From: Pseudomonas sp. gcc21
Lineage (GTDB): Bacteria; Pseudomonadota; Gammaproteobacteria; Pseudomonadales; Pseudomonadaceae
Direction: 5' to 3'
Length of the DNA stretch: 64,000 bases
Assembly (NCBI RefSeq): GCF_012844345.1
Contig: NZ_CP051625.1
Coordinates: 3,919,234-3,983,233 of the forward strand
Positions within the stretch are counted from its first letter, which is position 1. Every line of letters begins with the position of its first letter. Below, one piece after another: positions 21,495-32,300 of the stretch. Below the pieces are notes generated by a model. It made no database searches. It was not told where the DNA came from and saw only the letters and a program-made list of their open reading frames with translations. Both the position numbers and the translations under genes were made by a program.

Positions 21495-22553
21495 TCACCA
21501 GTCTAGCTGCGCGCTCGTCTGATATTCGATCACCCGTGTTTCGAAGAAATTCTTTTCCTTACGCAGAGTGGCCTGTTCATCAAGCCAGGGTGATACGTTC
21601 TTCGCACCTGGGAAAGGTTCTTTCAGGCCCAGGGTCCTTGCGCGGCGGTTGGCCACAAAGCGGAACTGTTCGCGGTGATACTCGGCAGAGTAACCCAGGA
21701 TGGGGTCGCGCAGGATGTAGTTGGCATAGGCGGTTTCGGCTGCATCTGATTCTTCCCACATCTCCTGTACAGCCCTGAGATCCAGGGTGATGTTCTCTTC
21801 CTCAATGATCTGATTGACCACCTTCAGGCCGAAAGAGAAGTGCATGGCCTCGTCCCGCAGAATGTACTGCAGCTGTTCGCCGGTCCCTCGCATCAGGCCC
21901 CGCCGTTGGAGCGCGAAGATGGGACTGAAGCCGTTGTAGAACCAGGTCCCCTCAAATACGGCGGCGAAGAAAAGATAGGACATGATGAATTCATGCAAGT
22001 CCTCCCGGTTGCGCAGATTAAGGTCACTGCGCATAGCGGCGTCCAATCGACGGTTGGCCATCTGGATTTTGCCGTAGATTTCGGGCACCACGCGGTAGCG
22101 GTTGTAGATTTCACTCTGGTCCAGGTTGAGAGTTTCGATGCAGTGCTGATAAGCCCAGGTGTGCATCGCTTCCTCATACACCTGTCTTGCCTGGTAAATC
22201 TGTAATTCCGGAGCGCTCATCTTTTCCATCACGGCCAGGCCGATGTTGCGCATGGCCAGGATGTCGGAGGTGGTGAGATAGGCCAGGACATTCTCGTAGA
22301 CGTGCTTTTCCGCGGGGTTGAGGCGGTGGTGGTAGTCGTGAACATCCTGGGCCATGTTCACATCCAGGGGTGTCCAGTGATTCTTGTTGGCGTTCATGAG
22401 ATATTCCCAGGCCCAGGGGTATTTGAATGGCGCCAGCTGGTTGATGTCAGTCTCGCCATTGATGACGCGTTTGTCATCAGCGTTGACCGGGGCTGGGCCT
22501 TCAGTCCGGGTGGTGGTTGATCGAGTGTTTGGTTCGTCGTCCCAATTGAGCAT
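21495..22553 (-). CDS. nrdB: Class I ribonucleotide reductase small subunit NrdB
   Basis: This 352-residue ferritin-like subunit generates the radical for NDP reduction. Metal and radical residues can be placed by motif: Asp97 (LTTSD), Glu128 and His131 (EEAMHTWAY), Tyr135 four residues after the histidine as in E. coli Tyr122, then Glu in FEGTWFYNGF and Glu/His in RDEAMHFSFG. The tyrosyl-radical position is therefore present, arguing against class Ic. It lies 115 bp downstream of nrdA on the same strand and is probably on the same riboswitch-controlled message. Confidence 0.93.
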   Translation of the reverse strand: MLNWDDEPNTRSTTTRTEGPAPVNADDKRVINGETDINQLAPFKYPWAWEYLMNANKNHWTPLDVNMAQDVHDYHHRLNPAEKHVYENVLAYLTTSDILAMRNIGLAVMEKMSAPELQIYQARQVYEEAMHTWAYQHCIETLNLDQSEIYNRYRVVPEIYGKIQMANRRLDAAMRSDLNLRNREDLHEFIMSYLFFAAVFEGTWFYNGFSPIFALQRRGLMRGTGEQLQYILRDEAMHFSFGLKVVNQIIEEENITLDLRAVQEMWEESDAAETAYANYILRDPILGYSAEYHREQFRFVANRRARTLGLKEPFPGAKNVSPWLDEQATLRKEKNFFETRVIEYQTSAQLDW

Positions 22554-22668
22554 TGTCGTTGCCTTCTCTTGTCTGGCCAGCAGAATTCGGTGTCAGGACC
22601 GGACCAGGTAGTGTTTGCCGAAAAGCGCTACCCGGCCCGTTCGTCGTGCTTTAGTGATGAGCCGGCGC

Positions 22669-25419
22669 TTACTGGCATGCCTCACAGTCAGGCTCGTCTA
22701 TCGAACACACCTGCGGTTGTGGCGCGGCGACCGGGGCCGTTTTTTCCGCGCCGGTGGCGCCAAGGGAGCGTAGGTAATAGGTGGTCTTCAGACCGCGTTC
22801 CCAGGCCAGCTGATACAGGGCGTCCAGTTTGCGGCCGTTGGGTTCTGCCATGTAAAGGTTCAGGCTCTGGCCCTGATCGAGCCATTTCTGCCGGCGGGCG
22901 GCTGCTTCCACCAGCCACCTTGCATCGATTTCAAAGGCGGTGGCGTAGCGGGCCTTCAGTTCAGTCGGGATACGGTCGATTTGCTGAACGCTGCCGTCGA
23001 AGTATTTGAGGTCGTTGACCATGACGTTATCCCACAGGCCTTCGGCCTTCAGGTCGCGGACCAGTGATGGGTTGACGACGGTAAACTCGCCGGAGAGGTT
23101 GGATTTGACGAATAGGTTCTGATACGCCGGTTCGATGGACTGCGAAACGCCCACTATGTTGGAGATGGTCGCGGTGGGAGCGATTGCCATGACGTTGCTG
23201 TTGCGCATGCCATGTCTGGCGATGAGCTCCCGCACCGGGGCCCAGTCAAGTCGAAGGCTGGTGTCGACACTCAAGTCGCCGTCGTTGCGGTATTCCTTGA
23301 GCAGGTTCAGGGAGTCGATAGGCAGGATGCCTTGATCCCACAGGGAGCCTGGATAGCTCTCATAAGCGCCACGTTCTGCGGCAAGCGTGGCGGAGGCGCG
23401 GAGAGCGAAGTAGCTGAGCTGTTCCATCGCGACATCAGCGAACTCTACTGCTTCCGGGCTGGCGTAGGGCACACCCAGTTTATAGAGCGCATCCTGAAAG
23501 CCCATCAACCCAAGACCCACCGGGCGGTGCTTGAGGTTGGAGTTTCTGGCCTGGGGTACGGCATAGAAGTTGATGTCGACGACGTTATCAAGCATGCGTA
23601 CCGCCGTAGTGACAGTCCGCTCCAGCCGTTGGACATCCAGCTCGCCGTGCTGCACATGGGCCGCCAGGTTGACGGAGCCGAGGTTGCACACAGCGATTTC
23701 ATCGTCGCTGGTGTTAAGGGTGATTTCGGTGCACAGGTTGGAACTGTGTACTACGCCGCGATGTTGTTGTGGTGAGCGTAGGTTGCAAGGATCCTTGAAG
23801 GTAATCCAGGGATGGCCTGTTTCGAACAGCACTGTGAGCATCTTGCGCCAGAGCTGCTTGGCGGAAATCTTCTTGTGGAGACGGATTTGCCCTTGTTCAG
23901 CCAGTTTTTCGTAGTGCGTGTAACGCTCTCGAAAGGCATTGCCGTATAAGTCGTGCAGGTCGGGCACATCGCTGGGGGAGAACAGGGTCCACTCCCGGTC
24001 TTCACGCACGCGCTCGATCAGCAGATCCGGCACCCAGTTGGCAGTGTTCATATCATGGGTGCGGCGGCGTTCGTCACCGGTGTTCTTGCGCAGCTCGAGG
24101 AATTCCTCGATATCCAGGTGCCAGCTTTCAAGATAGGCGCAGACCGCTCCCTTGCGCTTGCCGCCCTGGTTCACCGCCACGGCAGTGTCGTTGACCACTT
24201 TCAGGAAGGGCACGACGCCCTGGCTCTGGCCGTTGGTGCCCTTGATGTGAGAGCCCAGCGCCCGGACCGGAGTCCAATCGTTGCCCAGGCCACCGGCCCA
24301 CTTCGAGAGCAGGGCGTTGTCCTTGATCGCGCCATATATGCCGTCCAGGTCATCTCGCACAGTGGTCAGGTAGCAGGACGACAACTGAGAATGCCGAGTG
24401 CCGCTATTGAACAGCGTGGGTGTGCTGGCCATGTAGTCAAAACTAGAAAGCAGGTCGTAGAACTCGACTGCACGGGCGTTGGGGTCATCCTCCCGCAGGG
24501 CGAGGCCCATGGCGACGCGCATGAAGAACACCTGGGGTAGCTCCAGGCGAACCTGGTCCCAGTGCAGAAAGTAGCGATCGTACAGCGTCTGTAGTCCGAG
24601 GAAGCCAAACTGCTGGTCTCGCTCCGGTTGCAAGGCATTGCCCAGGCGGTCCAGATCGAAGGCCGCAAGGGCTTCGTCCAGCAACTCGTAACCGATGCCC
24701 TCGTGGATAAAGGTATCGAAGGCCTGGGGATAGAACGCTGCCAGGGAGAGGTTGACGGGCAGGTTGAGCGCTCCGGCGACTTCCAGGCGAATCTGCTCCA
24801 GCAGTAACCGTGCAGTGACCGCGCTGTAGTCTGGCTCCTGCTCAATGCGGCCGCGGGCGGTCATGATCAGAGCCGATAGCACGCCCGTCTCCTCAATGCC
24901 GTCGTAGAGGTTACGTAACGCGTCCTCCACCAGGGACTCGCCGTCGATGCCTTCCAGGCCCTGGGCAGCTTGCTCGACCTGATGCTTCATCAATCCAAGG
25001 TCCAGGGGCACGACTTCACCGTCAGCCTTTTTTACGGTTAGGTGAGGGTGCGCCTCTACTGGAGCATCCTGCGCGCGCTGGCGGGCGTGTTCTTCCCGAT
25101 AAAGCACGTAAGCACGGGCCACTTTCCGTTCGCCGCGTCGCATCAGCGCGAGTTCTACCTGGTCCTGGATGTCCTCGATATGCACTTTGCCGCCGGCTTC
25201 CAGGCGCCGGCTTATGGCTTGCATGACCTGAGAAGACACTTCCTGCACGGCACGATTGATATGCGTGGAACCTGCTGCCCGGTCGCCTTCCACTGCGAGA
25301 AAGGCTTTGGTCACGGCCACATTGATCTTGGAAAGATTGAACGCCACCAGCGTACCGTTGCGTTTGACGACCTGAAGTCTGGCTGTTGTCGCCGGGGTTT
25401 CTGCTAGAGCTGTGGACAT
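22669..25419 (-). CDS. nrdA: Class I ribonucleotide reductase large subunit NrdA
   Basis: This 916-residue subunit has two N-terminal ATP cones (about residues 12-105 and 122-210), the arrangement known from P. aeruginosa NrdA and linked to dATP inhibition. Active-site elements include SSNLCTEI, VCNLGSVNL and APTATISNIVGVSQSIEP. The mobile C-terminal redox pair is in DCEACQ. It reduces ribonucleoside diphosphates aerobically without B12. The start ATG has AGGAG 7 nt upstream; that SD can be masked by a leader hairpin, and a cobalamin riboswitch lies 0.2 kb upstream. Confidence 0.95.
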   Translation of the reverse strand: MSTALAETPATTARLQVVKRNGTLVAFNLSKINVAVTKAFLAVEGDRAAGSTHINRAVQEVSSQVMQAISRRLEAGGKVHIEDIQDQVELALMRRGERKVARAYVLYREEHARQRAQDAPVEAHPHLTVKKADGEVVPLDLGLMKHQVEQAAQGLEGIDGESLVEDALRNLYDGIEETGVLSALIMTARGRIEQEPDYSAVTARLLLEQIRLEVAGALNLPVNLSLAAFYPQAFDTFIHEGIGYELLDEALAAFDLDRLGNALQPERDQQFGFLGLQTLYDRYFLHWDQVRLELPQVFFMRVAMGLALREDDPNARAVEFYDLLSSFDYMASTPTLFNSGTRHSQLSSCYLTTVRDDLDGIYGAIKDNALLSKWAGGLGNDWTPVRALGSHIKGTNGQSQGVVPFLKVVNDTAVAVNQGGKRKGAVCAYLESWHLDIEEFLELRKNTGDERRRTHDMNTANWVPDLLIERVREDREWTLFSPSDVPDLHDLYGNAFRERYTHYEKLAEQGQIRLHKKISAKQLWRKMLTVLFETGHPWITFKDPCNLRSPQQHRGVVHSSNLCTEITLNTSDDEIAVCNLGSVNLAAHVQHGELDVQRLERTVTTAVRMLDNVVDINFYAVPQARNSNLKHRPVGLGLMGFQDALYKLGVPYASPEAVEFADVAMEQLSYFALRASATLAAERGAYESYPGSLWDQGILPIDSLNLLKEYRNDGDLSVDTSLRLDWAPVRELIARHGMRNSNVMAIAPTATISNIVGVSQSIEPAYQNLFVKSNLSGEFTVVNPSLVRDLKAEGLWDNVMVNDLKYFDGSVQQIDRIPTELKARYATAFEIDARWLVEAAARRQKWLDQGQSLNLYMAEPNGRKLDALYQLAWERGLKTTYYLRSLGATGAEKTAPVAAPQPQVCSIDEPDCEACQ

Positions 25420-25425
25420 GAGTGT

Positions 25426-25472
25426 CTCCTGTTACAACGCGTTAGGGCTGCTGACTTCGCGTTGCAGAGGAG
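25426..25472 (-). promoter_or_regulatory. SD-sequestering hairpin in the nrdA leader
   Basis: In the mRNA, CTCCT then CAACGCG (from 25472 downwards) can pair with CGCGTTG and then AGGAG, the nrdA Shine-Dalgarno at 25430-25426. This gives 7 bp plus 5 bp with a small internal loop and a 16-nt apical loop. It directly occludes the ribosome binding site. It is a plausible expression platform for the upstream cobalamin aptamer; the coupling itself is inferred. Confidence 0.7.
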
Positions 25473-25630
25473 AAACCCTGGCCGGAGGACGTATGCAAGA
25501 AAATACCGCGGCGATCAGATCTCCTGCTCGATCCCAGGGGAAGGGCAGGGCGATGCACCGACGATACAAACCATTCGTGGCCAAAGAGTTCTCTGCTTAC
25601 CTTATGGACGCGAAGGCGCAGTACTTTGTC

Positions 25631-25785
25631 CAGGGCAGGTCTTCGGACTCAGGGGCGTGAACCGGTCAGGCTCGGCCTCGCGGGCGACTTCCCGGCGTTA
25701 GCCAGTGTCGTGTTGCCCGCTCGTTCCCCAATACCGCTGCGCGTCAGTTCCGGATTCTCACCGGATTCCCTACTACCAAGGGATC
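25631..25785 (-). promoter_or_regulatory. Cobalamin (B12) riboswitch upstream of nrdAB
   Basis: Read on the minus strand, the segment shows the conserved cobalamin-aptamer blocks in order: TAGGGAATCCGGTGAGAAT, CTGACGCGCAGCGGTA, then ACACTGGCTAACGCCGGGAA as the B12 box, and finally GAGTCCGAAGACCTGCC. This is the same order and nearly the same sequence as the E. coli btuB element. It precedes B12-independent class I nrdAB, so B12 is expected to lower their expression when a B12-dependent reductase can take over. The leader between 25420 and 25630 contains only the SD hairpin and no gene. Confidence 0.93.
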
Positions 25786-25794
25786 TCGTTAATA

Positions 25795-25842
25795 TCTCTA
25801 TATATGGTAGTGCGCCAAGGACATAGGCACTATATACAGCCA
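25795..25842 (-). promoter_or_regulatory. Tandem NrdR-box-like sites
   Basis: Two imperfect copies of the NrdR consensus (ACACwATATATwGTGT) start at 25795 (TCTCTATATATGGTAG) and 25827 (GCACTATATACAGCC). By hand they match at roughly 11-12 of 16 positions. Their starts are 32 bp apart, three helical turns, the spacing usual for NrdR operators. They lie just upstream of the riboswitch, where the nrdAB promoter should be. Confidence 0.6.
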
Positions 25843-25876
25843 AGCTTTCGTCGGCAACCATAAAATACCGTGACTT

Positions 25877-26776
25877 TCAGGCGTCTCCCGCGCGGGCGCT
25901 TAGCGAGGCTATTTCGATAAAGGCACGGGTGTGCTGGTCATGCAGATCGTGTGTTCTGATCCCCAGATTGATGTGCTTGTGAATACCCTGCACCCCGAGC
26001 CGCACCGGGGCAATGCGCAGCGTCTCGGTGTATTCCTCCACCAGCCACAATGGCAGCGTCGCGACCCCACGGCCGGCGGCTACCATCTGCAGCATCATCT
26101 CGGTGGCTTCCAGCACCTTATGCTTTTTGGGCAGGCAGTTGGCGGGCAGCAGAAACTGCTGAAAAATGTCCAGACGATCAATTGCCACCGGGTATGTATA
26201 GAGGGTCTGGGTTGCCACCTGGTCGGGGGTAACCCAGTCCAGTCCGGCGAGCGGGCTGTCACGGCCGACGACCAACACCTGTTCATAGGGAAACACTGGC
26301 ACGAAGTGAATGCCTTGCCGGCGGATAGGGTCCGGGGTTACCAGCAGGTCGATATCGTGGTTGAACAGTGCCGCCATACCACCAAACTGGAATTTCTGGG
26401 TCACGTCCACATCCACACCCGGCCAGCGGGCCAGGAACGGATCCACCACCTTGAGTAGCCATTGATAGCAAGGGTGGCACTCCATGCCGATATTGAGTGC
26501 GCCCCGATCCCCCCGGGCGAACTGCAACAGGCGCTCATCTACCCGCTCCAGTTGGGGCAGCAGCCGGTTGGCCTCGCGCAATAGATAATCGCCAGCTTGG
26601 GTCAACTTCAGACCACGACCTTCCTTCAGCCAGAGGGGGGTGCCCAGTAACTGCTCCAGCCGGGTGATCTTATGACTAAGGGCAGATTGGGTCAGGTGCA
26701 GTGCGCGGGCGGCGGCGGTAAGCGAGCCCTGACGTTCTATTTCCCGCAATATTTTGAGGTGGCTTCGTTCGATCAT
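25877..26776 (-). CDS. metR: LysR-family methionine-biosynthesis regulator MetR
   Basis: This 299-residue LysR protein has an N-terminal winged HTH (GSLTAAARALHLTQSALSHKI, residues 17-37) and an effector domain beginning near residue 90. The MetR-like segment GMECHPCYQWLL is at about 97-108. MetR uses homocysteine as co-inducer to activate metE and other genes. It is divergent from metE with 105 bp between starts, the classic arrangement. Confidence 0.9.
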   Translation of the reverse strand: MIERSHLKILREIERQGSLTAAARALHLTQSALSHKITRLEQLLGTPLWLKEGRGLKLTQAGDYLLREANRLLPQLERVDERLLQFARGDRGALNIGMECHPCYQWLLKVVDPFLARWPGVDVDVTQKFQFGGMAALFNHDIDLLVTPDPIRRQGIHFVPVFPYEQVLVVGRDSPLAGLDWVTPDQVATQTLYTYPVAIDRLDIFQQFLLPANCLPKKHKVLEATEMMLQMVAAGRGVATLPLWLVEEYTETLRIAPVRLGVQGIHKHINLGIRTHDLHDQHTRAFIEIASLSARAGDA

Positions 26777-26785
26777 GATTAATTA

Positions 26786-26798
26786 TGAATCTGTGTCA
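26786..26798. promoter_or_regulatory. MetR-binding-site-like sequence in the metR-metE promoter
   Basis: TGAATCTGTGTCA matches TGAA-N5-TTCA with one mismatch. It is located 10 bp from the metR start and 84 bp from the metE start, so it could serve both autoregulation and metE activation. Confidence 0.45.
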
Positions 26799-26881
26799 TG
26801 GACTGGTGATATTTAACCATTTTTCGTCATGAGATACCGCCGCTATGCTCATCCCCGTTACCGTTTAACAGGAGCATCACT

Positions 26882-29158
26882 GTGGCAAAGGCACATAACC
26901 TCGGGTTTCCCCGCCTCGGCACCCGCCGGGAATTGAAGTTCGCGCTTGAAGACTATTGGAGGCAGAACACTACCGCGGATGATTTGCTGACGTCGGCCGC
27001 CGCGCTGCGGGCGCAGAACTGGGAGATCCAGGCAGACCTGGATCTGGTACCGGTAGGCGACTTTTCACTGTACGACCATGTGCTGGACATGAGCTTTACC
27101 CTCGGCCACCTTCCGGAGCGCGTAAGGCAGCTAAAGGGCACCGAGCTGGATCATTATTTCCGCGTTGCACGGGGCCGTTCCCCCGCAGATTGCGGTTGTT
27201 CCGGCGTCGCGGCCGGCGAGATGACCAAGTGGTTCGATACCAACTATCACTATATTGTCCCCGAAGTTTGCGGCGATACCGCTTTCCTGCTCAACAGCCA
27301 ACGGCTGGTGGACCAGATTGCCGAGGCCCGCAGCGCCGGTGTCACACCCAAGCCGGTGATCATCGGCCCGGTCACCTACCTGTGGCTGTGCAAGGCCCGG
27401 AGCGGCTATGACCGATTGCAACTCCTGCAGAACCTCCTTCCCGTGTATGGGCAGCTGCTGGAGCAACTGGCTGATTCAGGCGTGGACTGGGTGCAGGTGG
27501 ATGAACCCATCCTGGTCACTGAGCTGGACGCCGACTGGAAGCTGGCCTTCGAAACCGCCTACCACCATCTGAAAGGTAGCCGCGCGAAATTGCTGCTGAC
27601 CACCTATTTTGGTGTGCTGGGCGAAAATCTACAGCAAGCCTGCAATCTGCCGGTCGCCGGTCTGCATGTGGATGCCGTTCGCGGCCGGCAGGAGGTTAAC
27701 GCGCTGGTCGATTGGCTGCCGTCTCATAAAGTGTTGTCCCTGGGAGTGATCGACGGTCGCAATATCTGGAAGACCGACCTGAATGCTTTGCTGGAGTGGC
27801 TGGCCCCTATTCACGAAAGGCTGGGGGATCGCCTGTGGCTCGCTGCCTCATGTTCATTACTTCATGTTCCGGTAGATCTGGAACTCGAAACCGAACTCGA
27901 CCCGGAAATTCGCAGCTGGCTTGCCTTCGCCGTCCAGAAGCTGGACGAGCTCCGGTTGCTGCGATCCGCCCTCAACCACGGCACCGATGCGGTGGCCGAA
28001 CAACTGGCGGCCAATGCCCGCGCCATCGCCAGCCGGAGGGCTTCCACGCGCGTCCATAACCCGACCGTGAAACAGCAGGTTCAGGCCATCACCTCCGATC
28101 TGGGCGAGCGTCGGAGCCCTTATCCTGTACGGGCCGAGCGACAGGCCGTCGCGCTGCAGCTGCCACGCTACCCGACCACCACCATCGGCTCCTTTCCGCA
28201 AACCACCGATATCCGTAAAGCGCGACTGGCCTACCGTAAACAGGAAATCAGCCACGAACTCTACGTCTCCACCATGAAAGGAGAGATCGAACGTGCGGTG
28301 CGGGAACAGGAGAAGTTGGGGCTTGATGTTCTGGTGCATGGCGAGGCCGAGCGCAACGACATGGTGGAATATTTCGGTGAGCAACTGGAAGGTTATCTGT
28401 TCACCCGTTTTGGCTGGGTACAATCCTACGGCTCGCGCTGCGTCAAACCACCTATCCTGTACGGCGATGTCCAGCGCCCCAGCTCCATGACTCTAGACTG
28501 GACCGTCTACGCCCGCTCTCTCACAGACAAGCCGCTGAAAGGTATGCTCACCGGGCCGGTGACCATACTCAACTGGTCCTTTGTGCGCGACGACCAGCCG
28601 AGGCGCGACACCGCGCTACAGCTAGCCCTGGCAATCCGCCAGGAGGTACTGGATCTCGAAGCCGCCGGCGTCAATGTCATCCAGATTGACGAAGCGGCCC
28701 TGCGCGAGGGGCTGCCCCTGCGACGTTCCCAGTGGCAGGACTATCTGGACTGGACCGTGGACGCCTTTCGCATTACCGCAAACGGCGTCAGGGATACCAC
28801 CCAGATTCACACCCACATGTGCTACTCGGAGTTCAATGACATTATCCGGGACATTGCACGTATGGATGCCGACGTGATCACCATTGAAACCTCCCGTTCC
28901 GCCATGGAGCTGCTCGACGTGTTCGAGGAATTTCACTACCCCAACGAGATTGGCCCTGGGGTCTACGACATCCATACCCCGAACATTCCGACAAAGGAAC
29001 AGATGGTGGCGTTGATGAGCAAAGCGGCGGAACGCATACCGGCCGAACGCCTGTGGGTTAACCCCGATTGCGGCCTGAAGACCCGTCGATGGGAGGAAGT
29101 TCTTCCAGCCTTGGAGAATATGGTCGCGGCTGCGCGGGAATTAAGGGGCATAGCGTGA
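26882..29158 (+). CDS. metE: Cobalamin-independent methionine synthase MetE
   Basis: This 758-residue enzyme transfers the methyl group from 5-methyl-tetrahydropteroyltriglutamate to homocysteine. The zinc-binding residues are in [10 protein letters not shown] and NPDCGLKTR near the C-terminus, with a Glu between them; [10 protein letters not shown] and GPVTILNWS are also family motifs. The start is GTG at 26882, following AACAGGAGCATC. It is probably activated by divergent MetR. The adjacent nrdAB is also a B12-independent isozyme. Confidence 0.95.
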   Translation: MAKAHNLGFPRLGTRRELKFALEDYWRQNTTADDLLTSAAALRAQNWEIQADLDLVPVGDFSLYDHVLDMSFTLGHLPERVRQLKGTELDHYFRVARGRSPADCGCSGVAAGEMTKWFDTNYHYIVPEVCGDTAFLLNSQRLVDQIAEARSAGVTPKPVIIGPVTYLWLCKARSGYDRLQLLQNLLPVYGQLLEQLADSGVDWVQVDEPILVTELDADWKLAFETAYHHLKGSRAKLLLTTYFGVLGENLQQACNLPVAGLHVDAVRGRQEVNALVDWLPSHKVLSLGVIDGRNIWKTDLNALLEWLAPIHERLGDRLWLAASCSLLHVPVDLELETELDPEIRSWLAFAVQKLDELRLLRSALNHGTDAVAEQLAANARAIASRRASTRVHNPTVKQQVQAITSDLGERRSPYPVRAERQAVALQLPRYPTTTIGSFPQTTDIRKARLAYRKQEISHELYVSTMKGEIERAVREQEKLGLDVLVHGEAERNDMVEYFGEQLEGYLFTRFGWVQSYGSRCVKPPILYGDVQRPSSMTLDWTVYARSLTDKPLKGMLTGPVTILNWSFVRDDQPRRDTALQLALAIRQEVLDLEAAGVNVIQIDEAALREGLPLRRSQWQDYLDWTVDAFRITANGVRDTTQIHTHMCYSEFNDIIRDIARMDADVITIETSRSAMELLDVFEEFHYPNEIGPGVYDIHTPNIPTKEQMVALMSKAAERIPAERLWVNPDCGLKTRRWEEVLPALENMVAAARELRGIA

Positions 29159-29376
29159 GGGCTGGTCTCGCTCAGTTTCGCAGGCAATCACCACAGGAGA
29201 ACATTTAGGGGTTGGCTGTACACGCTCGCCCTCTGGGCAGGCGTGTTGCGGAAGGCAGGCCGAGCGTTCCCATGACAAGCGTTCAGGCAGCCCGCGTTGG
29301 CTGCTGGAAAATCGTCATCGGATCGGCTTCCCGCAGAGCAATGGCGGGATGCCTATGTCTCATGCACGGGCCGTGA

Positions 29377-32300
29377 CTAGCCTGCGGTTAACACTGCCCG
29401 ATGCTTCTTGAAGTTCTCCGCCTGCTCGAATATCTCCTTGTACACCTCATCCTGGGCCACCGGCGGGTAGCCGTGGTCCGCCAACACCAGGATCAGCTCG
29501 ACCTTCAACTCAGCTTTTATGTCTGCCCGCTGATTCCAGTCGGTGTAGCGCACCTTGTCGTCCACCACCTTCTTCACTGCAGTGGCGAGGGTCAGCAGTT
29601 TGTCTTCGGGGTAAGTGAAGTTGTACTGGAAGGCCAGCTTCTTGAGGATGTCGTAGAAGGCTTTTTCCTCAATATCCACTCCGAGGTCGGCATAGGATTG
29701 CTGCTCGTCTTTCAGAGCATGAATCAGGTCTACGAACTCGTTGGTAATGTCGTCCCAGACTTCGCCGACATAGAGCGTATCGTCCTTGCGCTCATTGTAA
29801 TGATCCACCAGCCTGCGAAACTGCTCCGCAAAATCCACGCCCTTGGCCTTGTTGATCTTCCTGAAGTCCTCGATAGCCTTGGCCAGCAGTTGCTGCAATA
29901 GCTTGATGCGCGTATTCGGCAGCTTGATCTTCTCGATCTTCGCCAGATAGTCATCGTCGAAGATATCCATCTCGCCCGCGCCGTCATCGCCCAGCTTGAA
30001 GATTTCCTCCACGCCGTCTGCCTTCAGCGCCTCGGCGACCATCTCGCGCACCCGCGCATTCATCTGCGCGATATCCGGCGCGTTGCCCCTGGTCAGCTTG
30101 AAGACAATGGAGCGCACTGCGAGGTAAAAATGGATCTGGTCGCGCTCGCCCTGGCTGACGCCCTCCGAGCCGCAGCAAATGTCATAGGCCGCCTTCAGGC
30201 GTTTCACCAACGCCATGAAGCGCTTCTCTATCTTGTCGGTGATCTGGGCATACTCCGCCGCCCTATTCAGGCAGTTGAGCTGCTCCAGCGGGCTGCCGGT
30301 GTAGTAGAGGCGGGCGTCGAACTGATGAAACAGCTTGTTGAGCAGATCCAGGTGGTCCTTCACCACGATGATCGACTGGTTGATCTCTTCGATGTTCTGC
30401 TGGTCGGCCTTGTTGTAATGCGCCAGCGCCAGGTTCATCTGCTTCTTGATGCCGATGTAGTCGACTACCAGACCCTTTTCCTTGCCCTGGAACTTGCGGT
30501 TCACTCGGGAGATGGTCTGGATCAGGTTGTGGCGCTGGATCGGCTTGTCGATATACATGGTATCTAGGAAAGGCACGTCGAATCCGGTCAGCCACATGTC
30601 GACGACGATGGCGATCTTGAAGTTGGACTTGGCGTTCTTGAACTGGCGGTCCAGCTCCTTGCGGTATTCCTGCGTGCCGAGCATTTCGTAAAGCGCTTTC
30701 TCATCATCTTTGCCGCGGGTCATGATCATCTTGATCCGCTCCATCGGCTTGATTTCCTTGCGCTCCTGCTCGGTCAGCTCGACGCCTTCCTCGGCCGCCA
30801 GCACCTCATTCCACTCGGGGCGCAGCGCCACCACCTGTTGCCAGAAGGCATAAGCGATCTCGCGCTTGCTGCACACGAACATCGCCTTGCCCTTGAGCGT
30901 TGAGCCTTCTGCCACGCGCTTTTCATAGTGGTGCACAAAGTCGATGGCCAGCGCCTGGATGCGATCCGGGTCGCCGAGGATGGCGCTCATGTTGGCGCTG
31001 GCCTTTTTGCTTTCCTCGATCTGGTATTCGCTGGTGCCGTCTTCGGCACACTGGGCGTAATACGCCTCGATTTCCTTGAGCTTCTCGTTATCCAGCAGCA
31101 CCTTGGCGGCGCGGCCTTCGTAGACGATGCGCACGGTGATCTCGTCCTTCACCGACTCGGTCATAGTGTAGCTATCGACTACCTCGCCGAACACATCCAG
31201 CGTCGCGTCAATCGGCGTACCGGTGAAGCCCACATAGGTGGCATTGGGCAGCGAGTCGTGCAGGTATTTGGCAAAACCGAAGGTGCGCTTAACGCCCTTG
31301 TCGGTCACCCGCACCTTCTGGTCCAGATTTACCTGGCTGCGGTGCGCCTCGTCCGAGATAACGATCACGTTGGTGCGCTCGGTCAGAAGCTCCGTGTCTT
31401 CAGTGAACTTGTGGATGGTGGTCAGGAATACGCCACCGCTGTTGCGGCCCTTGAGCAGTTCACGCAGATGCGCGCGGCTTTCCACGCTGACCACCGTCTG
31501 GTCGCCAATGTAATTCTTGGCGTTGGTGAACTGGCCCGCGAGCTGGTCGTCCAGGTCGGTACGGTCGGTGATCAGCACAATGGTCGGGCTGCCGAACTCC
31601 ACGCTCTTCATCAGCAGACGGGTGAGAAACAGCATGGTGTAACTCTTGCCGCAGCCGGTCGCGCCAAAGTAGGTGCCGCCTTTACCATCGCCCAGCGGCT
31701 TGCGGTGCAGGCGGATGTTCTCGTACAGCCTGTTGGCCGCGTAGAACTGCGGGTAGCGGCAGGCGATTTTCTCCTGCTTGCGGGACACGTCCGGGAAGTA
31801 GATAAAGTGCCGAATCACCGCGCGCAAGCGATCCGGGTGAAACAGCCCCTCGATCATGGTGTGCAGAGCGTTGATGCCATCCTGCTCGATGCTCTCGTCA
31901 CCCGTGACCTTGCGCCAGGTGTAGTAGAAATCGTAAGCCGCGAAGACCGAGCCCATGCGCGAGTTCACCCCGTCGCTGATCACGCAGAGGGCGTTGTATT
32001 TCATCAGCTCGGGAATGGAGCGCACATAGCGCCTGGTCAGCTGTTCCCAGGCTTGAAAAATGGTCGCGTCTTCCCGCACAGCGCTCTTGAACTCGAACAC
32101 CACCAGCGGCAGGCCGTTGATATACAGAATCGCATCGGGGATGCGCTTCTCGGTGCCTTCGATGACGAGCTGATTGACCAGCCGATAGATATTGCCGGTG
32201 TGGTAATCCGCGCGGGGCTCCACGACCAGAGTTTCTACCTCGCCCTCGATCGGCACGCGCTGTTCGGGCAGGCCGCTGTAGTCGATCAGCTGAATGTAGA

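Noticed and set aside
25501..25660. Short plus-strand frames in the nrdA leader
   Set aside because: They lie over the riboswitch leader, lack start signals and have no similarity.
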